Shown: positions 8,189 to 16,140, counted from the first letter of the stretch. The stretch: 17,989 nucleotides of DNA from Prochlorococcus sp. AG-455-E15 (GCA_003212115.1 QCQS01000017.1:1-17989), one strand, 5' to 3'. Notes: a model not told the origin generated them from the sequence alone. A program made the numbers and translations.

Positions 8189-9205
8189 TTACTTGTTGTG
8201 TTTCTGTAATAGGTAAAGCAAAGCCATTCTTATAGGTATACCATTTGCAACTTGATTATTAATTAAGCAATTAGGATATTGATCTACCACTTTGCTGCTA
8301 ATTTCAATATCTCTGTTAATGGGACCGGGATGAAGAATTGGAATTTCTTTTTTATTTAAGGATAATTTCTCTGGGGTTAAGCCATAATCCAAACTATATG
8401 AATCAATGCTACTTAGTAAATTTTCCATCATTCTCTCTTTTTGGAGTCTTAAAACAATAATTGCATCTGCAATTTTTATTGATTCTTCCAATGATCTAGA
8501 AATTGTTATAGAACCTCTTGATTTAACAGGATCTTCTGTTTGATTTGGCGCGGGGGTTTTTAAAAAATTGATAAATTCATCAGGTATTAATGTCTTAGGA
8601 CCACATAAGATTATATCGGCGCCGAATGCACTCAAAGCCCAAAGATTTGACCTGGCAACCCTTGAATGATTAACGTCGCCAATTATTAAAATTTTTTTGG
8701 AATTTAAAACCTCTGGATTCAGTGTTTTTTGGGAAAAGAATTTTATCAATGTATAGATGTCAAGCAATCCTTGGCTGGGGTGACTATGTAATCCATCTCC
8801 TGCATTAAGAACCGAAGTCTTGGCATTTATTGCATCAAGTTTTTTTGCGATCTCAAAGGTTATGTAACTTGATGAATGTCTGATAACTAATGTGTCTGCC
8901 CCCATAGCAGAATAAGTTATCGCTGTATCAATTATTGTTTCGCCTTTTGTTAAAGAGCTGGAGGATGGCGCAAACGTTTGGACATCAGCAGAAAGTCTTT
9001 TTGCTGCAAGCTCAAAACTATTTTTTGTTCTTGTACTAGCTTCAAAAAATAAAGACGTTACCAAAGTCCCTTGTAAGGCCGGTATCTTTTTTGTTCCTGC
9101 ATTCTTTAGTGCATCAAATCTATCAGCTAATTCAAATACTGACTCATAATCTTTAATTGAAAAATTAGCGAGTGTGTGGATATGTTTATGAGGCCAAATT
9201 TGCAT
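8189..9205 (-). CDS. pyrB: Aspartate carbamoyltransferase catalytic subunit
   Basis: Condenses carbamoyl phosphate with aspartate to N-carbamoyl-aspartate, the committed step of pyrimidine synthesis. The 338-residue protein carries the carbamoyl phosphate-binding FFEASTRT motif (53-60), the loop SLTKGET (84-90) with its conserved Lys, the VIRHSSS segment (107-113), AGDGLHSHPSQGLLDIYTL (135-153) and the C-terminal ILHPGPINRDIEI. These are all the expected active-site elements of the catalytic chain. No pyrI regulatory subunit is nearby. The gene begins 21 bases after the aag stop on the same strand, so the two are likely co-transcribed. Its stop is 2 bases from the convergent ycf20 stop. Confidence 0.95.
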   Translation of the reverse strand: MQIWPHKHIHTLANFSIKDYESVFELADRFDALKNAGTKKIPALQGTLVTSLFFEASTRTKNSFELAAKRLSADVQTFAPSSSSLTKGETIIDTAITYSAMGADTLVIRHSSSYITFEIAKKLDAINAKTSVLNAGDGLHSHPSQGLLDIYTLIKFFSQKTLNPEVLNSKKILIIGDVNHSRVARSNLWALSAFGADIILCGPKTLIPDEFINFLKTPAPNQTEDPVKSRGSITISRSLEESIKIADAIIVLRLQKERMMENLLSSIDSYSLDYGLTPEKLSLNKKEIPILHPGPINRDIEISSKVVDQYPNCLINNQVANGIPIRMALLYLLQKHNK

Positions 9206-9226
9206 TACGCTTAAAAAGATAAATGA

Positions 9227-9811
9227 TTATTGAAATTTAGGTGTTCTGTCACCTTTTAATCTTTTACTTACACTCCTACTATTTTTGAGATACCAACGCC
9301 ATTTTATATTTTTTGCCTTTGATATGCCAATTCTCGTAGTTTGAATAAGATCTTTTTCTTCTAGAGTGGAGTCTCGTGGAGAAATCCTTAAAGATTTGTT
9401 ATTAAGAACTTCAAGTGAGTTAAATGAAATGTCTATACTGAATGTTTTTGTTACTAGGCCAGGTCCAGAAGCTAATCTTTCATTCTTATTAGAGATAAAA
9501 ACTGATCTTATCAAAACACCACTCGCAAAATTTTCTTTATCAGTAACTATGTTTAAACAATGATGAATGCCATAAGATTTGTAAATATAAAATGTGCCAG
9601 GTTTGCCAAATAATGATTTGTTTGATTCAGTCATTTTGCGGTAGCCATGACAGGCCTCTTCTTCCTGTGAATAAGCTTCAGTTTCAACAATGATCCCTTT
9701 AACTTGATCTATCTCACTATTTTTTTTTATGAGGTAACAGCCTATTAAATCAGGAGCAACAAGTTTAGAGTGCCGATAAAAAAAATTTTTTGGAAAGAAT
9801 TCTTCTTCTAT
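9227..9811 (-). CDS. 3-methyladenine (alkylpurine) DNA glycosylase, AAG/MPG family, with no standard start codon
   Basis: Base-excision repair enzyme that removes alkylated purines from DNA. Reading back from the stop, the frame encodes FFYRHSKLVAPDLIGCYLI, then GIIVETEAYSQEEEACHG, where the Glu of ETEAY matches the catalytic Glu of the human AAG family. It goes on to SLFGKPGTFYIYKSYGIHHCLNI, a LIRSV strand, RLASGPGLVTKTF and RIGISKAK. The first in-frame ATG is at 9632-9634, after the catalytic Glu, and would give only 135 residues. No ATG, GTG or TTG occurs between it and the TGA at 9815-9817. I therefore place the start tentatively at ATA 9809-9811, giving 194 residues, normal for the family. 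The alternative is an ATG at 9833-9835 followed by five codons and that in-frame TGA, which would make it a pseudogene. Family assignment is secure; start and functionality are open. Confidence 0.8.
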   Translation of the reverse strand: MEEEFFPKNFFYRHSKLVAPDLIGCYLIKKNSEIDQVKGIIVETEAYSQEEEACHGYRKMTESNKSLFGKPGTFYIYKSYGIHHCLNIVTDKENFASGVLIRSVFISNKNERLASGPGLVTKTFSIDISFNSLEVLNNKSLRISPRDSTLEEKDLIQTTRIGISKAKNIKWRWYLKNSRSVSKRLKGDRTPKFQ

Positions 9812-9981
9812 TTTTCAATATCTATCTAATAACATATTTAGCTGAGAAAAATAATTAAGGCTATTAATTGATATTGATTTTCAAAAAGATGTGATTATTT
9901 TTTAAATTATTTGAAATTCAAAGGATATGTAAATAAGTTGTTCTTAATAAACTATTATTTAATAAGAAAGATATTAAATGT

Positions 9982-10275
9982 ATGACAAAAATAACTAAAG
10001 AGGAAGTAAAAAAAGTTGCTCATTTAGCGAGATTAGAACTTAACGAGAATGAAATTAATAATCATGCAAAACAATTAGAAAAGATATTGGATTATATAAA
10101 ACAACTTGAAAAAATTGATACAGATGATGTCCCCTGTACAACGAGAGCTATAGAGGTTGTAAATGTATTTAGAAAAGACGAAAAGAAAAATTCTGATTGC
10201 AATGAAGAACTTTTAGAATTGGGTCCATCGAGAGAAGATAAATATTTTAAAGTACCAAAAATTATTAATGAATGA
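9982..10275 (+). CDS. gatC: Aspartyl/glutamyl-tRNA(Asn/Gln) amidotransferase subunit C
   Basis: Small stabilising subunit of the GatCAB complex, which converts Glu-tRNA(Gln), and where present Asp-tRNA(Asn), to the amidated form. The 97-residue protein shows the family pattern: ITKEEVKKVAHLARLELNENEI at the N-terminus, LEKILDYIKQLEKIDTDDVPCT in the middle, and a C-terminal FKVPKIINE tail (family VP.v). Full length for GatC. The ATG at 9982 is the first in frame and starts directly before the conserved block. gatA and gatB are not in this window, so it is a single-gene unit here. It converges on crtR with 5 bases between the stop codons. It is divergent from aag across a 170-base gap. Confidence 0.93.
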   Translation: MTKITKEEVKKVAHLARLELNENEINNHAKQLEKILDYIKQLEKIDTDDVPCTTRAIEVVNVFRKDEKKNSDCNEELLELGPSREDKYFKVPKIINE

Positions 10276-10280
10276 GTAAG

Positions 10281-11312
10281 TTAGTTGCTTCCAATAAATG
10301 TTTTATTGACTAGCTTTAGTAAAAATTTTTTTATTTTAAAGCCTGGATATAAATTTATGATTTTTCTTATTTTCCCCCTCCTTTTGCTATGACTCCTTAC
10401 ACCTATTAATAAATCATAAATAAAGTTAAAAATATCTTCTTTACTTTCAAATATCCCAACCCTTTGAGGGGACCCTTTTTTATCCAATAAAGGCTTAGTT
10501 TTTTCATAAGCTATTTTGTATTCAAACCAAGGAATCGAAGGCCATAGGTGATGAATGAGGTGGTAATTTTGTCCCATTATTAATAAATTCATAAATTTGC
10601 TTGGATAAACTCGAGAATTTATCCATTTATTTCTTGATCGAAATGGTCTATGGGGTAAATAATCAAAAAATATTCCTAAAGTGACTCCCACCATTAATGC
10701 TGGGCCAAACCATAAATTATAAATTAAATTCATAAAATCAAATTTCAAACCTGCCAAGATAATTGTCAGGAATATGGATCTTTCAATTCCCCATTGTAGT
10801 AATTCATATCTTCGCCAGAGTTTTCTTTGAAAGAAAAACACCTCATGATAAAAAAATCTTGGAGCAATTAGCCAAATTGGACCAAAAGTACTGACAATAT
10901 GATCTGGATCATTTTTGGGGTGATTTACGTGAATATGATGTTGTAAATGAACTCTCGTAAAAACTGGGAAGCTAAACCCTAATAGAATAGCTGAGCCATG
11001 GCCCATTGCTTGATTTATCCAAGGAACTGGATGAGCAGCTTTATGACAGGCATCATGAATAACAGTACCTTCAATATGTAATGCTAAAAAAGCAGTGGCT
11101 ACAAGTAAAGGTAAAGGCCAAACACCTCTATACCATTGCCATATGCTAAGAAACGCAAGAAAATAACCGCCAAAAAATAAACCTAATGTTGGATTCCAAA
11201 AACTTGGCGGATCTACGTAATTTTTAATCTCTTTTTGCCAATTAAAAGTTTTTGAAGAATTAGTATTTTTTGTTGTATTTTTACTAGTTAAGTTTGAAAT
11301 TGTTTCTTTTAT
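10281..11312 (-). CDS. crtR: Beta-carotene hydroxylase CrtR, with no standard start codon
   Basis: Membrane di-iron hydroxylase that converts beta-carotene to zeaxanthin, a major carotenoid of this group. The frame encodes DPPSFWNPTLGLFFGGYFLAF and a second hydrophobic stretch (PLPLLVATAFLALHI), then His box HDACHKAAH, then VHLQHHIHVNHPKNDPDH and the late box NYHLIHHLWPSIPW. The first ATG in frame is at 11004-11006, which would give 241 residues and discard the first His box and the first two membrane segments. No ATG, GTG or TTG occurs between there and the TAA at 11316-11318. I place the start tentatively at ATA 11310-11312 (343 residues); ATT at 11298-11300 is another candidate. With that start the His boxes fall near residues 86-94 and 122-131. 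Family assignment is secure, the start is not. It is tail-to-tail with gatC. Confidence 0.87.
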   Translation of the reverse strand: MKETISNLTSKNTTKNTNSSKTFNWQKEIKNYVDPPSFWNPTLGLFFGGYFLAFLSIWQWYRGVWPLPLLVATAFLALHIEGTVIHDACHKAAHPVPWINQAMGHGSAILLGFSFPVFTRVHLQHHIHVNHPKNDPDHIVSTFGPIWLIAPRFFYHEVFFFQRKLWRRYELLQWGIERSIFLTIILAGLKFDFMNLIYNLWFGPALMVGVTLGIFFDYLPHRPFRSRNKWINSRVYPSKFMNLLIMGQNYHLIHHLWPSIPWFEYKIAYEKTKPLLDKKGSPQRVGIFESKEDIFNFIYDLLIGVRSHSKRRGKIRKIINLYPGFKIKKFLLKLVNKTFIGSN

Positions 11313-11453
11313 TCTTTAAATAATATAACTAATATTCTAAGGTGAGTGCATGCTCAAACATAAAAAATTTCTTTTAGGAGATTTATAATTAAATTTAATG
11401 TGTCAAAATAATCACCTTAAGAAAAAAAATTTTTAAAAGATACCTCTTTCAAT

Positions 11454-11459
11454 TATTAT
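11454..11459 (+). promoter_or_regulatory. Possible -10 box of tRNA-Leu
   Basis: A TATTAT hexamer lies 9 bases before the mature 5' end of the tRNA, a spacing that would fit a transcript starting a few bases upstream of it. There is no recognisable -35 box, and the surrounding sequence is so AT-rich that a chance match is quite possible. Confidence 0.25.
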
Positions 11460-11468
11460 TTTATTTGA

Positions 11469-11550
11469 GCGGTCGTGGCGGAATTGGTAGACGCGCGAGT
11501 TTTAGGTACTCGTATCTTCGGGTGTGGGAGTTCAAGTCTCCCCGACCGCA
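11469..11550 (+). tRNA. trnL-UAG: tRNA-Leu (anticodon UAG)
   Basis: Eighty-two bases folding as a class II tRNA. The acceptor arm is GCGGTCG (11469-11475) paired with CGACCGC (11543-11549), with discriminator A at 11550. The D arm contains AATTGGTAGACGC. The anticodon stem CGAGT/ACTCG (11496-11500, 11508-11512) encloses loop TTTAGGT with anticodon TAG at 11503-11505. A long variable arm (TATCTTCGGGTGTG region) is typical of tRNA-Leu, and the T arm is GGGAG-TTCAAGT-CTCCC. The 3' CCA is not encoded, so it must be added after transcription. It should read CUA and other CUN leucine codons. The next gene starts 72 bases downstream on the same strand. Confidence 0.97.
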
Positions 11551-11622
11551 CTTAAGAAAATTTTGATAGATATTTTATTTAATTGATATCAACTCTTATA
11601 ATTTAATTAAATAGTAAATTTA

Positions 11623-12072
11623 ATGAATAGTTTGATATTTTATTTGGGAACTTTTTATATTTTCATTGGGACCATTTTTCTAACTGTACCGATAATTTAT
11701 CTTGAGCTCGGTAAACCAAAAGACTTAATAAAAGCTTTTTTGAATTTTTTAATAGGTTTGATATTAATAATTAAAAATAAAACAATAGATGAATCATTTT
11801 TTGTAATTTTCCTTTTTTTAACAGTACTAATTGTTTTTTATCTAGTAGAGCTTTTTTTATCTAGATGGTACCAATTGACAGATAATGAAAAGAAAAAATT
11901 AATTACCTTTATGGAGTTTAAAAATAACTTTTCGAAGATATTAGAGTCTATAAATCTGGTATTTAATGATTTCACGAAACCTTCAAATTTTTTTAATTTT
12001 GGTAGCAATAATAAAAATACAACCTCAAAAAAGTGGGTAAGAAATGATAAAAATGATAATATAAATGTCTGA
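11623..12072 (+). CDS. Small hypothetical membrane protein between tRNA-Leu and ileS
   Basis: I do not recognise it with confidence. The 149-residue protein has three hydrophobic helices, roughly residues 4-27, 38-50 and 59-80. After them comes a short conserved-looking polar stretch (LFLSRWYQLTDNEKKKL, about 82-98) and a low-complexity, Asn/Lys-rich C-terminal tail, presumably cytoplasmic. The layout of three N-terminal helices and a variable tail is reminiscent of the cyanobacterial Ycf66 family, but the diagnostic residues are not clear enough to assign it. It is preceded by tRNA-Leu (72 bases) and followed by ileS (124 bases) on the same strand. The ATG at 11623 is the first in frame and leads straight into the first helix. 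Confidence 0.7.
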   Translation: MNSLIFYLGTFYIFIGTIFLTVPIIYLELGKPKDLIKAFLNFLIGLILIIKNKTIDESFFVIFLFLTVLIVFYLVELFLSRWYQLTDNEKKKLITFMEFKNNFSKILESINLVFNDFTKPSNFFNFGSNNKNTTSKKWVRNDKNDNINV

Positions 12073-12135
12073 AATCAAAATAAATTGGTTATTTTAAACA
12101 TCCCAAAAAAAAACTACAAGTCAATTAAGAAAGAA

Positions 12136-12141
12136 TATAAT
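12136..12141 (+). promoter_or_regulatory. Candidate -10 box for ileS
   Basis: A perfect TATAAT hexamer stands about 55 bases upstream of the ileS ATG, in the 124-base gap after the membrane-protein gene. It would give a leader of about 49 bases. No TTGACA-like -35 box is found 16-18 bases upstream, which weakens the call. I see no T-box or other riboswitch-like folding in this gap. Confidence 0.4.
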
Positions 12142-12196
12142 AAGTTAGATTTATTTAAATAATTCTTTTGATCACCAATATTTCTTATATCGTCGA

Positions 12197-15103
12197 ATGA
12201 AATCTCAAAATAACAAAGAACAAAAATCAGAATTTTCTTATAAAGAAACTTTAAATTTATTAAAAACTGATTTCTCAATGCGCGCTAACTCCGTTGTAAG
12301 AGAACCTGAGATTCAGAATTTTTGGGCTAAAAATGACATTGATTTCCAATTAGGTTCAAGCAATTCAGGCGAAATATTTACATTACATGATGGCCCTCCT
12401 TATGCAAATGGAGCTCTTCATATGGGTCATGCCCTTAATAAAGTTTTAAAAGACATAATAAATAAGTACAAAACCTTAAGAGGATTTAGGGTTCATTTCG
12501 TACCTGGTTGGGACTGTCATGGATTACCTATTGAATTAAAAGTTCTTCAGAATTTAAAATCTGCTGAAAGAAAGAATCTTGACACTCTAAATTTAAGAAA
12601 AAAAGCAACAGATTATGCCCATATCCAAATTAATAACCAGAAGGAGGGTTTCAAAAGATGGGGCATATGGGGAGATTGGAATAACCCTTACTTAACTCTT
12701 AAGAAAAGTTATGAATCTGCTCAGATTGGAGTATTTGGAAAAATGTTTTTAAATGGCTATATATATCGAGGTCTTAAACCTGTGCATTGGAGTCCAAGTT
12801 CAAGGACTGCACTTGCAGAAGCAGAATTAGAATACCCTGATGAACATTATTCAACAAGTATTTATGTTGCATTAAAAATAACTAAAATACCTGATGAAAT
12901 TCTATTAAATTTCATCAAAGAAAACCTTAATGTCAAACAAGATTTTTTTCAAAATAATTCTTTCATAACTATTTGGACCACTACTCCTTGGACCATACCT
13001 GCAAATGAAGCAGTCGCAGTAAATCCAAAAATAAAGTACGTTTTTGCTATCGATGAAGAGAAGAAAATTTACCTTTTTGCCGAGGATTTATCTTCTGAAA
13101 TAAGTAAGAAATTTGATAAAGATTTCAAGGTGCTTTTAGAGGTTAAAGGCTCCGAATTGGAAAATATTGAATATCAACATCCCTCTAAGAATAAAAATTG
13201 CAAAATCGTAATTGGGGGAGATTATATTACTACAGAATCAGGGACTGGAATAGTTCATACTGCTCCTGGTCATGGAATAGATGATTTTAATGTGGGTCAA
13301 AAATATGATTTACCAATAACATGTGTCGTTGATGAAAAAGGTAATTTAAATGAATTTTCTGGTCAATTCAAAGGATCAAATGTCCTGAAAGATGCTAATG
13401 ATTTAATTATTGAATATTTAAAAGCAAATAATTTGCTTCTATTACAAGAAAATTATAAGCATAGATATCCGTATGATTGGAGAACCAAAAAACCAACTAT
13501 TTTTAGGGCAACTGAACAATGGTTTGCATCTGTAAATGGCTTTAGATCATCTGCATTAAAGGCAATCGAAGATGTCGAATGGATGCCAGAGACTGGAAAG
13601 AAAAGAATTTATTCTATGGTTGTTGGTAGAGGAGATTGGTGTATTTCTAGACAAAGGTCATGGGGAGTCCCTATTCCAGTTTTTTATAAAAAAAATGGTA
13701 ATGACATTCTCCTTAACAAAGAGATAATTAATCATATCCAAGAACTTTTTAGTGAACATGGAGCAGACATCTGGTGGGATTGGGATGTTAAGAATCTTTT
13801 GCCAGAAAATTATGCAAAAGAGTCTGATCTATGGAACAAAGGAACAGATACAATGGATGTTTGGTTCGATTCTGGATCTAGCTGGGCCGCAGTATGTGAA
13901 CTAAGAAGTGAATTAAAGTATCCAGCAGATCTTTATTTAGAGGGCTCAGATCAACATCGAGGATGGTTTCAGTCTTCTTTGCTAACATCTGTCGCAGTCA
14001 ATAATAAACCTCCATATAAGAAAGTTTTAACTCATGGTTTTGCACTTGATGAAAACGGAAGAAAAATGAGCAAATCTTTAGGCAATGTTGTTGATCCAAA
14101 TATAATTATTAATGGAGGTAATAATAAAAAAACTGATCCTGCTTATGGTGCTGATGTTTTAAGGCTATGGGTAAGCTCTGTAGATTATTCAGTAGATGTT
14201 CCAATTGGTTCCAATATACTCAAGCAACTTTCAGATGTATACAGAAAAGTTCGTAATACTGCAAGATATCTTCTAGGTAATATTCATGATTATGATCCTA
14301 AAATTGATAGTTTTGAAATTGATCAATTGCCTCTCTTAGATCAATGGATGTTAGGTAGATTAGTTGATGTTACAGATCAAATATCAAATGCTTATGAAAA
14401 TTATGAATTTTCAAAATTTTTCCAAATTTTGCAAAGTTTTTGCGTTGTAGATCTATCAAATTTTTATTTGGATATTGCTAAGGATAGGTTATATGTAAGT
14501 TCTAAATCACAATTTAGGAGAAGATCTTGTCAGTTCGTAATGTCAAAAATTGTTGAAAATTTGGCCGTACTTATTTCTCCAGTGCTTTGTCATATGGCTG
14601 AAGATATTTGGCAAAATATTCCATATTCAACTGAAGAAAAATCAGTCTTTCAACGAGGTTGGCCAATATTTTCGCGGTCTTGGAAAAATCAAATACTAAA
14701 TGAACACATTGCAAATTTAAGAAATTTGAGAGTTGAAATTAATAAGGCTATAGAAGGATGTAGGAACAAACAAATAATTGGAGCAGCTTTGGAAACTGAA
14801 GTTAATTATTTACCTGAAGATAAAGCTTTACAAGACTCACTAACTTGGCTCAAAGAATTTGGCAATCAAGATGTAGATTTATTTAGAGATTGGCTTATAG
14901 TATCAAATTTCCAAGTGGTTTCCAACTTGGCGGATAATTCTCTGATTATTGACAACAACGCACTTGGTAAAATTCAAATAAATAAGGCTCAAGGTCAAAA
15001 ATGTGATAGATGTTGGCATTATCAAAAAGAAACTTTTAATGGAATCCAAAATACGAAATTATGCAAAAGATGTTCAAATATAATTAATTTTGAATTTATT
15101 TAA
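12197..15103 (+). CDS. ileS: Isoleucyl-tRNA synthetase
   Basis: Charges tRNA-Ile with isoleucine in the cytoplasm and edits misactivated valine. The 968-residue class I synthetase has the HIGH motif as HMGH at 75-78 within GPPYANGALHMGHAL, and the KMSKS motif at 623-627. The CP1 editing domain lies between them, including TIWTTTPWTIPANEA and GTGIVHTAPGHGIDDFNVG. The WFDSGSSWAA and DQHRGWFQSS segments follow. At the C-terminus is a zinc-binding pair CxxC (936-939) and CxxC (956-959), which marks the bacterial type with a C-terminal zinc finger. The ATG at 12197 gives a normal N-terminal extension before TDFSMRANSV. The gene ends in a four-base overlap with the convergent small gene at 15100. 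Confidence 0.97.
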   Translation: MKSQNNKEQKSEFSYKETLNLLKTDFSMRANSVVREPEIQNFWAKNDIDFQLGSSNSGEIFTLHDGPPYANGALHMGHALNKVLKDIINKYKTLRGFRVHFVPGWDCHGLPIELKVLQNLKSAERKNLDTLNLRKKATDYAHIQINNQKEGFKRWGIWGDWNNPYLTLKKSYESAQIGVFGKMFLNGYIYRGLKPVHWSPSSRTALAEAELEYPDEHYSTSIYVALKITKIPDEILLNFIKENLNVKQDFFQNNSFITIWTTTPWTIPANEAVAVNPKIKYVFAIDEEKKIYLFAEDLSSEISKKFDKDFKVLLEVKGSELENIEYQHPSKNKNCKIVIGGDYITTESGTGIVHTAPGHGIDDFNVGQKYDLPITCVVDEKGNLNEFSGQFKGSNVLKDANDLIIEYLKANNLLLLQENYKHRYPYDWRTKKPTIFRATEQWFASVNGFRSSALKAIEDVEWMPETGKKRIYSMVVGRGDWCISRQRSWGVPIPVFYKKNGNDILLNKEIINHIQELFSEHGADIWWDWDVKNLLPENYAKESDLWNKGTDTMDVWFDSGSSWAAVCELRSELKYPADLYLEGSDQHRGWFQSSLLTSVAVNNKPPYKKVLTHGFALDENGRKMSKSLGNVVDPNIIINGGNNKKTDPAYGADVLRLWVSSVDYSVDVPIGSNILKQLSDVYRKVRNTARYLLGNIHDYDPKIDSFEIDQLPLLDQWMLGRLVDVTDQISNAYENYEFSKFFQILQSFCVVDLSNFYLDIAKDRLYVSSKSQFRRRSCQFVMSKIVENLAVLISPVLCHMAEDIWQNIPYSTEEKSVFQRGWPIFSRSWKNQILNEHIANLRNLRVEINKAIEGCRNKQIIGAALETEVNYLPEDKALQDSLTWLKEFGNQDVDLFRDWLIVSNFQVVSNLADNSLIIDNNALGKIQINKAQGQKCDRCWHYQKETFNGIQNTKLCKRCSNIINFEFI

Positions 15104-15408
15104 ATCCAGTTTTTTTGATTCAAAAAGAAAAATGAGTTTTGATTTTCTCTTATAAAATTTTCTTCAGTTTCCGTTAAGGGTGCTTTATAAAGTTTAAAGT
15201 TTGTAATTGTATAAGAAAGTGTTATAACTTTTTTTTCTGAATCTATTTCAATTGGATGAGTTGTTGAGCTACTATAACCTCTGAAAATAATTATTTCTAA
15301 TTTTTCTTTTTGATTTTCTTTTAGAATGGATCCTTCTAGTTTAAGTATCCTATCAGGTATGTCGGAACTTATTTTTTCAAGACTATTTATTAAATCAATT
15401 TTAGCCAT
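15100..15408 (-). CDS. Conserved small hypothetical protein downstream of the DUF3177-like gene
   Basis: A 102-residue soluble protein, function not recognised. From the chosen start it has an N-terminal helix (MAKIDLINSLEKISSDIPDRI) followed by what looks like beta-strand structure (LEIIIFRGYSSSTTHPIEID, KKVITLSYTITNFKLYKA) and an acidic helix near the end. I use the ATG at 15406-15408 rather than the in-frame ATG at 15435. The former overlaps the stop of the upstream gene by eight bases in the arrangement ATGGCTAA, typical of translational coupling; the latter would add nine residues and a 35-base overlap. It might belong to a small uncharacterised cyanobacterial family, but I cannot name it reliably. 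Its stop overlaps the ileS stop within TTAA. Confidence 0.75.
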   Translation of the reverse strand: MAKIDLINSLEKISSDIPDRILKLEGSILKENQKEKLEIIIFRGYSSSTTHPIEIDSEKKVITLSYTITNFKLYKAPLTETEENFIRENQNSFFFLNQKNWI

Positions 15409-16018
15409 TTTCTGAGAAGCAGGAGTTTCTTCCATTTTTTGGTAATTTGATTATTGACCATTGAATAAGGCCTAAAATATAGATTAATAATGAAAATAAT
15501 CCTAAGAATTTTGATATCGGCTGGGTAAAGTTAGCTCCAAAGAAAAAATTAAATAAATTTTTTATAATAATATATAATTTTGAAGAAGGCTGAAGCCATA
15601 CTGCACACGCATCAGAATTAACAAAAGAAAAGCAGTTTAAGTTTTGTAAACTTTGAATAAAGAAATTGAGAGATATAAAAGTTATAGTCCATCTCCATAT
15701 TTTTGTCGTTGTAGTAAGGGAGTAAGAAAAATCATATTCTCTTAATTCATCATTAATATCGTTCCAGAACCAAACTGAAACTGTCATTAAAAATGTTGAA
15801 ATATTTGTTATCACAAGAGCATAGTTATACTTTCCTATTAAAAGTAGAAGGCTTATAAAAAATAAAAGGGATACTTTCCAATAAATTGATAGAAGTTTAA
15901 TAACTGCTTTATTTCTTTTTTTAATTGACCAGAAGGATAGAGTAACAGGCATACCAATAAGGAAAATTATTGAAAGTTGAAAGGATAGCCAAATAGAAAG
16001 TTGATTAAAAACGTTCAA
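15401..16018 (-). CDS. DUF3177-like integral membrane protein
   Basis: A 205-residue polytopic membrane protein with about five hydrophobic helices, roughly residues 6-30, 45-62, 66-84, 108-124 and 165-190. Features such as FWNDINDELREYDFSYSLTTTTKIWRW in the middle and CAVWLQPSSKLY before the last helix resemble the cyanobacterial DUF3177 family; the function of that family is unknown to me. The start given is a TTG at 16016-16018. It is the only start-type codon between the upstream stop (16031-16033) and the first helix, and the next ATG (15952) would cut into that helix. The 3' end overlaps the small partner gene by eight bases. It is divergent from trmB across 122 bases. Confidence 0.75.
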   Translation of the reverse strand: MNVFNQLSIWLSFQLSIIFLIGMPVTLSFWSIKKRNKAVIKLLSIYWKVSLLFFISLLLLIGKYNYALVITNISTFLMTVSVWFWNDINDELREYDFSYSLTTTTKIWRWTITFISLNFFIQSLQNLNCFSFVNSDACAVWLQPSSKLYIIIKNLFNFFFGANFTQPISKFLGLFSLLIYILGLIQWSIIKLPKNGRNSCFSENG

Positions 16019-16140
16019 AACTTTTTCTTTTTAAATACATAATAATTAAACATCAAACTGTTACTTTTGAACTTAGTATTGTCATAGTTATGAATATTAT
16101 GCATCCTTATATTATTGCCTAGGAATATATTAATAATTTT

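Noticed and set aside
9779..9790. Possible frameshift in aag at the A8/T6 homopolymer
   Set aside because: The frame reads conserved residues on both sides (FFPK then FFYRHSKLVAPDL), so no indel is needed to explain the missing start.
10281..11006. crtR as a 241-residue protein starting at the ATG at 11006
   Set aside because: This form would lose the first conserved His box and two membrane segments, which are plainly encoded upstream in the same frame.
12073..12196. T-box or other leader riboswitch before ileS
   Set aside because: No T-box sequence, specifier stem or terminator/antiterminator pair is visible in the 124-base gap.
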